The notes below the pieces were generated by a model that was not told the origin of the DNA, made no database searches, and was given only the letters and a program-made list of their open reading frames with translations. From assembly GCA_000151295.1 (NCBI GenBank), contig GG745340.1, positions 16,119 to 31,405 on the forward strand: a DNA stretch of 15,287 bases, in the 5' to 3' direction. Source of the stretch: Allomyces macrogynus ATCC 38327. Its lineage: Eukaryota; Blastocladiomycota; Blastocladiomycetes; Blastocladiales; Blastocladiaceae. This document shows positions 1 through 8,231 of this stretch, in pieces. The position numbers and the translations under genes were made by a program. Numbering within the stretch: position 1 is the first letter of the stretch; each line of letters begins with the position of its first letter.

Positions 1-3000
1 CGACCCGAGCGACATTCCCAATAATTCGGTCCGAAATGGTCGACGCGGAAATGTGCAGCCTCCCAAGCGGGCTCACGTCGGCGCCCGTCGCGCCCGCTTC
101 GTACGGGCCCGCACTGGAGCTTGATGCGCTCTGCAGGTGACCGTTGGCGAGCAAGTCGAGCCGCTCCTCGTACATCTTGCGCTTGATGGCGGCCGGCTCC
201 ATGAAAAAGGCCTTGTACTGCAGCGCGAGCGACAGATTCTGCACGCCGCGGTTGCTCGTGTCGCTGCCGTTGCTGTCCTGGTCGCCCGTGGACACGCACG
301 GCCGGTCGGTCACGGCCGGGAAGAGCCGCGCTAGCAACGTGCGGTCCGACGGGACCGTGATCGTGCCGGTCGAGTCGGACGTCCACTCTACATCGCACTT
401 GATGTCGGCCAAGTAGACGGAGAGCGGGTTCGCGCGCAAGTTGGTGCCCGACACGGTAATGATTGTGTTGGCGTTGCTCGCCGTCACGTTGGCGAGACCG
501 AGAATCGGTGCGTTCGGGGTGCTGCTGGAGCCGGGTGCGGGCGACGAACCGGGTGCGGCGGAACCACTTGGCGACTCGGGCGTCGTCATGCCTGCTGCAC
601 CTCCGTCAGTCGCGGTCACCGAACTTGGCGGCGGCGTCACGGTGAGGATCTCAAACGACGTGATGGTCGGGTGCTGCCGAATTATCGGCATCGTCCCAGG
701 ACTGCTTGTGCGCACGAGCGTCGACCGAATCTGATTGCTGGTCGGTCGACCATTCGGCAGCGGCGTCGTGTCCATGTGCGACCCCGTCACGGCCGCGACC
801 GCGTCCTGCGTGCCGCCGGGGCTCAAGAGGACCGGGTTCGGAACGTAAAAGCTGTAGTCGGTGCGGTCCGTCGAAACAATGGTCCACACGGCCATTTCCG
901 TCACGTCGGCCATGAGCACGCCCGCCGTGAACGTGGGCGCCGGAATCGCATTCATTGGCGACGGCGGCGGCGCAGCCGACGACGACGAGGCTATGATTGA
1001 CGCGCTAATGCTGTTCCCCGGCTGCCTTTTCGGATCATCATTGGCGGGCATAAACTTGATGCTCGACTCGGGCGGGTAAAACACGCCAATCTTGTTCTCG
1101 ACCAGCGAGAGGAACGCGAGCTTGGGCGAGTCCTTGATCTGGAACGCGAGCTTGTGCAGCTGCGACATGGCATCCTGTTTCGGGTGTGCATTGCCCGCAA
1201 GCGTGTGCGACGGCAAGAGCATCCCGCGCGGACCGAGCAGGCAGTTGGGCATGTGGCCCTGCAAGTGCGGCTGCTCGCGCATCAAGTTGGATGCGACGGT
1301 GGGCGCCATGCCCGCGATCGGATCGCGCGTCGCCATGGTCGAGGCCTTTTCGTGCACGTGCGAGAGCCACGGGTGCGTTGGGTTCGGAATCAACTTGGTC
1401 GTCTTTGAGTCAAACACGATCGGGTCCTTGCCCTTCTTCTTGTTGGCCGCCGCGGCAGTCGCGCTCATGGCGGAGGGCACGGCCGGGCGTGCAACCCCCG
1501 CGGCGGTCGGCAGCGAAACGAGCCGGCCCTCGGCATTAATCGCCTGCGTCGACCGTTCAATCTTGCGAATGATCAGCTCACGCGACCGCAACCCCGTGAT
1601 CGGATCGACGAGCACGACCGTCTGGTTGTAGTGCAGCACCTGGCCCAATGTGGGCGAGTCGGCAACCGAGGGCATAATTGCCGTCGACGAGGGCCCATTC
1701 GACGACGACAGCGCGCATGCAGCGGCCACGCGGCCATTGTAGACGCGCGAGTGATAGCACGACGCGCATGGGCACTCCCACTGCGGCAAGTCCATGTACT
1801 GCGACGACCACTCGTACTCGTCGACGAGCTGAAAGATGAGAGCTCCATGCGGCCGTTGACGACAGGAACTGCACCTGGTTCTGGTTGACGGCACCCGGGA
1901 AGACGTGCCGAATCATGTGCGCATTGGCCGTGAACAGGTCCGGGTCGGTCGACGTTTGCCCGCGCCGTATTACGCGAGACGGGTATGTGGTGCATTTCCT
2001 GCTGGAGCATGTCGCGCTGCAATGCGACCACGGGCACGCGCGCCGCGGCGCCAACGGTGATGAAGCGCGTCGAGACGGTCTGTGCGCGAATACGGTTGAA
2101 GAGCGAGACGTTGGTGCCCGAGAAAATCGCGTTCACAGACGGCGTGTTGCTACTGCTGTTGGTCTGCTTCTTCTTGAATGGTTTCGAAATGACCTTGATC
2201 GACTTGGACATGAATTCAGCAAAGATCCAGTCGTCGTCGTTGTCGGCCCCGGCCAATTCGCCGCTTACAAGCGACGACGACGCTGAATCGACCACGGTCA
2301 CGGCCGCGCGCGGCGCATGGCCCGGGAACCGGAGCCGGAAGACACAATCAAACGCGCGGCGCCGCTCTTGGTCGCCGACCCAAATCTGCTTGAACGACCA
2401 CCGCTCCGTCGTCGTCTCGCCACACTTGTTTTCGCCGCAGTACTTGACGACCGTCGCGCACTCGGCCGTCGCCGCCGTAGTCGCCGACGACGACGACGCG
2501 GCCTTGTTGTTCCCGCCGCGGTTCGGCGAGACGCGCGTCACGCTCGCCGTGCTCCCGCGACGGCCCGTGTTTCGCGACGTCGACGACGAAGATGACAGCG
2601 GCGGCGCAGGTCCCGACCCGTTCTGCTTGGGCAACAGCGTGACATCCTGCCACCCAACCCCGTTCATATTCGCGCACTCGCCACGGCGCAGGTCTCGGAC
2701 TCGGCATCGCCCTGCATCAACATTTCAATCACCGGCAACTCATTCAAATGCGGGTGCCGCAACCACGCCGGCACGCCCGGATGATGCGCGACCGGGATCC
2801 CCGCGGGCGACGCAAGAGGGTTGCGCGTCGAGAACTCGTGCCTGACCAGCGAAATCATGCGCGGCGGTCACAAGAACCGGCGTTCGGTGCCGTACGATTT
2901 CTGCGCGACTTTCGACGTGTAGATGTAGACTGCGTGCCACCGTTCCGCGTCTGCGCGGCACCGGGAGGGAGGGTGTCGCCCTTGGCCGCGCATTCGCGCA

Positions 3001-3699
3001 GGTGCATGTGCCAATACCCGAGCGGGTGGCACGTCGGCTTGCCCTGCAAAAAGCACGCCTGCAGGTAGTGTTGCAAGAGCATGTCGATTTGCGTGTCGGT
3101 CAAGGGAGTCGCCGCCGCAGCGGAGGCCGCAGCGGCGGTGGCGGCGGTCATCGACACGACGCTCGCCATGAGTGCGGGTGCCACCGATCCGTGCGCGTGC
3201 ATGTGCGTGTGGGCTTGATGAGCGTGCGCGTCGGGACTCGCAATGAGCGCGGCAACCGCCGACCCAGGGGCCGGGAGGTGAGCGGGTACATGGGCAGTGG
3301 GATCCCCATTGTCGAGACCGGGTAGGACGTGGCGGCCGGTGCGACGGCGTGCACGGCCATATCGTGCGGCAGCGCCGTGAGCATCATCGGCGCGTGATGG
3401 TGCTGGAGAGGGTGGCGGTGATGGTGCGCCATGACTTCGGGCGGAACCGACCCGACGTAAAGCGGCGAGCTGGCAAACGCGCCCGACGTGGGTGTCGACG
3501 AGTGCGAGCGCGTGCCCGTGTGGATCTTCAGCGGGACCATAACAAACGTCGGGATCATAGCAAACGTTGGGTAGAGCAACACCGTATCGGCGGTCGTCAC
3601 GACGGCACTAGGCAACAAAGCGGTGCCGAGCTCGGCCGAGCCGTTTATGGACAAGTTGGCGGCTGCACCTTGCTCGTGGCGGTCCATGACCGGGCACAT
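1..3699 (-). CDS. CSL-family (CBF1/Su(H)/LAG-1) transcription factor, C-terminus cut by window edge, N-terminal half frame-broken
   Basis: CSL proteins are nuclear sequence-specific DNA-binding regulators: the Notch effector in animals, and Cbf11/Cbf12-type regulators in fungi. Family landmarks appear in order on the minus strand. KVAQKSYGTERRFL (about 2,870-2,910) is the N-terminal Rel-like domain signature. SKSIKVISKPFKKKQ and LFNRIRAQTVSTRF (about 2,080-2,215) lead into the beta-trefoil. LIIRKIERS (about 1,570), SQLHKLAFQIKDS (about 1,150) and VWTIVSTDRTDYSFY (about 860) follow. An IPT/TIG-like stretch with ILGLANVTASNANTIITVSG lies near 450-520. From 1,828 to 1 a single frame is open and runs off the window. 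Upstream, the landmarks sit in different frames, with changes near 3,240-3,290, 2,930-2,960, 2,660-2,690, 1,980 and 1,830, plus a TGA at 2,868-2,870. Candidate introns (3,237-3,289 and 1,829-1,980) would mend some breaks but not all. The N-terminus is rich in His, Ala, Pro and Met. Ser/Ala/Asn-rich insertions make it longer than animal RBP-J, as is usual for fungal CSLs. The start used is the ATG at 3,699; an in-frame ATG at 3,879 is separated from it by a TGA. Confidence 0.85.
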
Positions 3700-4057
3700 G
3701 GGCGTCGAGTGGCCAAGACCGGCGCAAAACGCGTGCTGGTATGAGTCTGGTGCTGCGGATGGGATGGTTCCGTGTCCTCGTCAAGTGCGGGCGATGCGCC
3801 GCGCCGTTGCTTGACGGGATCGCAAATTCGCGCGCGACTGCAATGACAGGAAATCGACCATGAGGTTAATTTTCTCCATCTACGGTTGTTGGCCCTGAAC
3901 CGCGTCGTGTGAAAGAACAGCGCGCCGGTACCTGGTCACGTCCTATATTTCTCGACCAAAGCATGGCAGCAGAACCCAAAGACGAAGCGAGTCGCGGCGA
4001 GCAGGCGCTATGATCTATTGCAGCCGAGTTGCGCGTCACCTGCTTGGCCACGAAGAA
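3700..4057. other. 5' flank of the CSL gene, possible extra first exon
   Basis: No independent gene is seen. On the minus strand an ATG at 3,879 opens a 32-codon stretch in the same frame as the CSL start at 3,699. It ends at a TGA (3,781-3,783), after which the frame is again open to 3,699. Excising a 63-bp GT-AG segment (3,753-3,815, beginning GTCAAG and ending CCGCAG) would fuse the two without a frame change, so this may be a true first exon. The donor is weak, and the rest of the stretch shows nothing recognisable. Confidence 0.3.
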
Positions 4058-4359
4058 TCACGCGTCGAGCATCACGGAGCACAGCTGCGCATGCCGCTGC
4101 GCGTGCCAAATTTGCGCCCACACCAAAAACTGCTTGCCCACGTCGCTGACCGAGTTCAGGAGCACGTCAATGCCCGCGATCGAGAGCTTCGCGACTCGCG
4201 AGGAGAGCAATAGGAGTGATGATATCGAGCTTGGAGACCGGGTCGAGTTGCCGGCACTGAAATTTCACTCGGCGGGCGCGCGCACAGCCACGGTGAATTA
4301 CACGCACGTCGTATCATCCCAAGCCACGTCGGCCAGGGCGAGCGGATCAATGAACCAGT

Positions 4360-4421
4360 CTCGTCGACGATGCGCGGCGGTGGCCCGGGCCTCGTCGACG
4401 ATGCGCGGCGGTGGCCCGGGC
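4360..4421. repeat. 31-bp perfect tandem duplication
   Basis: Positions 4,360-4,390 and 4,391-4,421 are identical 31-bp units beginning CTCGTCGACGATGCGCGGCG. The unit length is not a multiple of three, so the duplication changes the reading frame of the minus-strand gene it lies in. With two copies, the segments upstream and downstream of it fall in one frame. Confidence 0.95.
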
Positions 4422-4596
4422 CACGTCGCCGATGCAAATTGGTCGGGCAAAGTGTCGAGCGGGTCGAGAAGCGAGTGCAAGTTGGAGGCGCCGCGCGGCT
4501 GCATGAGCACAAAATGGACCGGGTCGAGCGGTAGGCCAGCGCAGGGCGCTCTGCGCGCTAGCAACCAAGTACCGATTCGAGCACCAGGTCCCACCC

Positions 4597-4701
4597 CTAT
4601 AATAATATGAACAGGTGTCAGCAATCCACCAAGGAACGCGGCGGCAACTCCGACAGGCAACCAAACGCGAACCGTACAACAAGCGCCCAGCTACCACTCA
4701 C
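4597..4701 (-). other. Spliceosomal intron in the unrecognised gene
   Basis: This 105-bp minus-strand intron starts GTGAGT, the canonical eukaryotic donor. It has CTGAC as a branch-point candidate about 21 nt before the end, and finishes in an AT-rich run ending TATTATAG. It joins FADAD to GWDLVLE in phase 0. It is the best-formed intron in the window and the strongest evidence that this region was once, or still is, a transcribed gene. Confidence 0.65.
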
Positions 4702-5042
4702 ATCTGCGTCCGCGAAGCCAACCCGGAAAACTCCCGGACGGATTGATAGCCGTGCGCGAAAAGGCTGAAAGCGGGTGAACGGCTGGCCGCGCCGATCGGG
4801 AAAGCGGCGAGCGCGCCAAGACGACGGTGTCGATCGTTCATGTGGTTCGATGCTCCTCTAGTGTTTTCGACCACTTGGCCTCGCCGAAGTCGGAGCGCAG
4901 CGCCGGAATGCAGCGCCGAGGTCAAGGTCGCGCACGTGGGTGGGTCGGCGAGCAGGTGGACGTGGTGGAGAAGGTGCGCGTCGTCGGCGGCAAAAAGAGG
5001 GCGGGTGAAAGACTCGTCGACATGCAAACTTGAGGAGGTCAC

Positions 5043-5846
5043 GCCGTTTATGCACGACCCGCCAGGGCGGCGTGATCAGGCCGGAACCTCGGATGGCCGA
5101 CGAGACTCGACGATTACAGGGTCCACGAGCGGAATCATCGCAACCGCATGCTCTCACTGCCATTGACGAGAGAGTTGGTTGTAACGTGTGATCGAATGAT
5201 GTCGTCGATTGTGGGTTGCTGCCGTGTGGTTGCATGTCCGGCGCGTGGGCCGAGATCGTATCGCGTGCAGTTGCATTGCCGGCACTTGCAGCAGCACTGT
5301 GGTGGTGTTGTGTCGGCGCTCGTTGTCTCGAGGACCGTCGGCCTGCCGAGGTCGATCAACGAGGTAGCAACTGGAAGCAAGCTTGCCGCGCCAAGCCGCC
5401 ACGTGCGTGTGACGAGTCTCTCAGGTCCTCTTGGTTTGGTTTTTGGCGCCATCGGTCGACATGAATTATGCCGTTGTCAAGTACGGTGCACTTGAAAGAG
5501 CATCCAAGGCGGGCACTGTGCACAGTGGTGTGGGAACGGAGGTGCAGATTACAGAGCTGGGGACAGCTCGATGCCGCCCCCGGACAGTGACACTGATTCC
5601 TTGTCTTACAACTCCCGCGTGACGGCCAAGAGGAGCAGCTGAGCTCGGTCGGTCGCGACAAGCGTCGCTGGGAACGACGAGTGGAGAGGGTGGAGACGAC
5701 CGTGTGAAACGGTACTTTGGCCCCTTTGAAGTGACCATCCTGGCTGTTCATGTCTGAACAGCCTGAACGAACTAGTGGTGGTGAGCCGAGTGAGGGGACA
5801 AGGTCGGCCGGTGTCGGCCAGCAGCTGGGCAACCCATCGCGAGCCA
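5043..5846. other. No supportable gene
   Basis: Open frames of up to about 160 codons occur on both strands but overlap one another, match no family I know and show no intron signals. A minus-strand frame from an ATG at 5,235 runs into the unrecognised gene and includes LITPPWRVVHKRR near 5,050-5,090, so the 5' end of that gene may reach here. Nothing else is seen. Confidence 0.4.
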
Positions 5847-6120
5847 CAGTGAAAAGTAATGCATATTTTCGACGAGCAAATGTGTGTTTACGACCTGCCG
5901 ATGTGGCGCGATGAACGATCGATCGGCCGATGACGGCGCCCGGGCGAACGGTGTTCGCGTCGGAGCGCGAGACAAACGAGACGCAGTGAAAAGTAATGCA
6001 TATTTTCGACGAGCAAATGTGTGTTTACGACCTGCCGATGTGGCGCGATGAACGATCGATCGGCCGATGACGGCGCCCGGGCGAACGGTGTTCGCGTCGG
6101 AGCGCGAGACAAACGAGACG
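5847..6120. repeat. 137-bp perfect tandem duplication
   Basis: Copies 5,847-5,983 and 5,984-6,120 appear identical base for base. Each begins CAGTGAAAAGTAATGCATAT and ends GACAAACGAGACG. Each unit contains short palindromes (CGATCGATCG and ATCGGCCGAT). The repeat lies 200 bp beyond the stop codon of the chitin synthase gene. The absence of divergence points to a recent duplication or an assembly artefact. No open frame, terminal inverted repeat or transposase accompanies it. Confidence 0.95.
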
Positions 6121-6320
6121 CATACCTTCGCGCGACTATCGACGCGCCAAAGCATGGTTTGTGCGCAACGTCGTAGACACGCCGCTTCCACTGACAGGTC
6201 TCCTGCAGCACACAGCACACACGGGCGGCCAACATGACGATGGAAATATAACAGTGGGAATGGTGGTCAACGCACACCAAAATTCAATATTACACGCCAA
6301 CAAAAATGACATTACAAACA

Positions 6321-8231
6321 CTAGACGCGGGTCTTGCCCCACTTGATGTCGTCCATGCGCCAAATGCTGAACAGGGGAATGTAAACGGAAAAGACTGGAA
6401 TCATGAGCGTGAACGGCACCCACCACAACATCATCCAGAACTCGGCACACATGAGCGCGAGCAGACATGGTAGCATGAAGACCGCGAGCGTAATCGCGAG
6501 AACGGCCGTGCTTGAAAGCATGCCCATCAGGACCCACCACGACGTGAAGAGCCCCACAGGCAAAATGAGCGGCAACATGAAGACCATCCACAGTTCGCAA
6601 ATCATGACCATAGTGAGCAGCGCGCGCGACAGCCACGAGTCCTCCTTTGGGCCGCTCATGAGCAGCGACAGGTGGCAATGAATGAGCGAGTTCGTCCAGC
6701 GCCGGCGCTGGCAGGCCAGGACCTCGAGCGTGTCCGGCACTGTCGTCGTGCACTTGGCCGCAGCAAAATACTGCAGTTTGTACTTGGGCGAGAAGTAACG
6801 GATGGCAAGCGTTGACAGGTACCGGTCCTCGCCAATCGTCAAGAGGTTGTGCTCGTGCATCGTCTTTTGGTACGCGCCCGTGTAATCCTCGAGCACGCGA
6901 GCGTCAATAATGGCCGGGGTCCCGTCTTCAAACTTGAGCCGGTAGATGGTGAAGCAGCCCGAGAGCACGAGCACGTTCGAGTAGTACCCTTCAAATGCCT
7001 TGAGCACCGCGTGCGTGAGCCAGTACTCGAACGTTTGGCCGGCCGCGACAAACGAATCAAACTTGTTCTCGACGCACGTCTCGCCGCACGTGCCGAGCAG
7101 CGTCGGGTCATTTTCCATGCGGTCGACAAGAATCGAGAGACCGTCGGGCGCGATCTTGGTGTCAGCGTCGGCGACGAGCATGTACTTGGCGTCCGTGGCC
7201 CGAAGCCCAAGGCGCCAGAAGTGGTGCTCAATCTTGGCAAACAACTGCGACCCGTAGGAGCTGTAGTTGACGTAGTGGAAGAACTTGTAGACGATGAGCT
7301 GCGAGTCGCGCTTGCCGCGGTTGCCCGGCTTGGCCGACGTGCGCTCTGTGACCAGTCCAGTCTTGACGACGACGATATATGGCACGCCGCGGTAAAAGCC
7401 CGAGTAGACGCGCGCCGCGTTGTTGGTGATGCCCGACTCGGACGCCGACGGGTAGAGGCACTCGATCGCGGGCTCCTCCGGGTCCGACTTATGGAACAGC
7501 ACGTCGTGCAGCAATATCTCGTGCGTCGGCTTGCTGTTGGCGCTGCCCTTAATGATCCCATCGACGACAATGAACAGCACCTTGCGGTCCTCGGGGTACT
7601 CCGAGTCAACGCACGAGTCAATCGTCTTGCGCAGCACGTACATGTCCTCCGAGTAGCAGGGAATATGCATGACGAGCATCGCGTCCTGGTCGTCATACTT
7701 GGCAGTCGCCCAGTTGGTGCGCAGCGCCGCGACAATCGACATGATGAGCAAAACGCCGCCAAGACCGCTGTAGACGTAGGACGTCCACTTAAAAATGGAG
7801 CAGAACGTGTTGAGCTCGGTCGCGCCATAACACTCGACCCACGGCAAATACACCATCACGTAGCCCACGAGCGAGTAAATGGTCATGACGCAGATGAAAA
7901 CGGCCGCCTTTTGCCGCCACGCCACTCGCTCCTCGTCCGTCTCGAGACCAAACCGGCGCAGCAGCGAAGACGGCACGAAAAAAGTGAGCAACCGAGCAAC
8001 TACCTTCCAAAGCTCGCGGTACTCGAGGTGACGGGTTCGCTGGGCCGAGTCGGGCAGCCCTGGACTGCTCTTGTCTTGCACGAAATAGTACATGTCGAAA
8101 ATGTCCTCGAAAGTCTTGTGCGAGCCGGTCTCGACAATGTCCTTCAATGTCGACGTGTCCGACTTGTCGTCGGTCCAGATGCTCTCGCCGTCAGAACGAG
8201 CGTTGCTCGAGGGAAAAGTGGTGGTAGACAT
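6321..8231 (-). CDS. Chitin synthase, division 2 type, intronless
   Basis: This family-2 glycosyltransferase polymerises GlcNAc from UDP-GlcNAc into chitin at the plasma membrane. The protein is 636 residues in one exon. Key motifs by residue: IPCYSED near 190, PGNRGKRDSQ at 302-311, DAD of VADADT at 355-357, SGC at 424-426, EDR of IGEDR at 468-470, QRRRW at 508-512, and a terminal WGKTR at 631-635 as in division-2 (class IV-like) enzymes. Two hydrophobic segments precede the catalytic domain (about 108-130 and 150-170). A cluster of hydrophobic segments follows QRRRW (about 535-622). There is no myosin motor or cytochrome-b5-like domain, so it is shorter than most class IV, V and VII enzymes. 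The first about 100 residues are acidic and unfamiliar. The chosen ATG has a good context (TTTTCACCATG). The frame stays open to 8,408 upstream, but without a convincing ATG. The stop is TAG. Assignment to an exact class needs a phylogeny. Confidence 0.95.
   Translation of the reverse strand: MSTTTFPSSNARSDGESIWTDDKSDTSTLKDIVETGSHKTFEDIFDMYYFVQDKSSPGLPDSAQRTRHLEYRELWKVVARLLTFFVPSSLLRRFGLETDEERVAWRQKAAVFICVMTIYSLVGYVMVYLPWVECYGATELNTFCSIFKWTSYVYSGLGGVLLIMSIVAALRTNWATAKYDDQDAMLVMHIPCYSEDMYVLRKTIDSCVDSEYPEDRKVLFIVVDGIIKGSANSKPTHEILLHDVLFHKSDPEEPAIECLYPSASESGITNNAARVYSGFYRGVPYIVVVKTGLVTERTSAKPGNRGKRDSQLIVYKFFHYVNYSSYGSQLFAKIEHHFWRLGLRATDAKYMLVADADTKIAPDGLSILVDRMENDPTLLGTCGETCVENKFDSFVAAGQTFEYWLTHAVLKAFEGYYSNVLVLSGCFTIYRLKFEDGTPAIIDARVLEDYTGAYQKTMHEHNLLTIGEDRYLSTLAIRYFSPKYKLQYFAAAKCTTTVPDTLEVLACQRRRWTNSLIHCHLSLLMSGPKEDSWLSRALLTMVMICELWMVFMLPLILPVGLFTSWWVLMGMLSSTAVLAITLAVFMLPCLLALMCAEFWMMLWWVPFTLMIPVFSVYIPLFSIWRMDDIKWGKTRV

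Larger units (their letters stand above)
4058..5042 (-). pseudogene. Unrecognised minus-strand gene, frame-broken (remnant or mis-assembled)
   Basis: I do not recognise the family. Coding-like segments run in order on the minus strand but change frame. One near 4,900-5,040 includes HLLADPPTCATL. One near 4,850-4,900 includes SDFGEAKWSKTLEEHR and ends in a TGA, after which IDTVVLARSP continues in the same frame. One near 4,702-4,790 includes IRPGVFRVGFADAD. After a convincing intron (4,597-4,701) the same frame reads GWDLVLESVL, then stops. Next come PVHFVLMQPRGASNLHSLL (about 4,440-4,520), DWFIDPLALADVAWDD (about 4,305-4,355), DPVSKLDIITPIALLASR (about 4,195-4,245) and SVSDVGKQFLVWAQIW (about 4,100-4,150), ending at the TGA at 4,058. 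A second short intron near 4,250-4,302 is likely, with acceptor AAATTTCAG. The well-formed intron and C/G-ending codons argue for a genuine gene. The frame changes argue for decay or indel errors. The 5' limit is uncertain; position 5,042 is only a GTG. Confidence 0.4.

Noticed and set aside
4567..4600. tRNA-like T-loop (GCTCGAATC on the minus strand)
   Set aside because: The flanking bases do not form the required 5-bp stem and no A box is present upstream; the stretch spans an exon with an intron acceptor.
5847..6120. CRISPR-like or transposon-like repeat
   Set aside because: Two directly abutting 137-bp copies have no spacers, terminal repeats or transposase; it is a simple tandem duplication.
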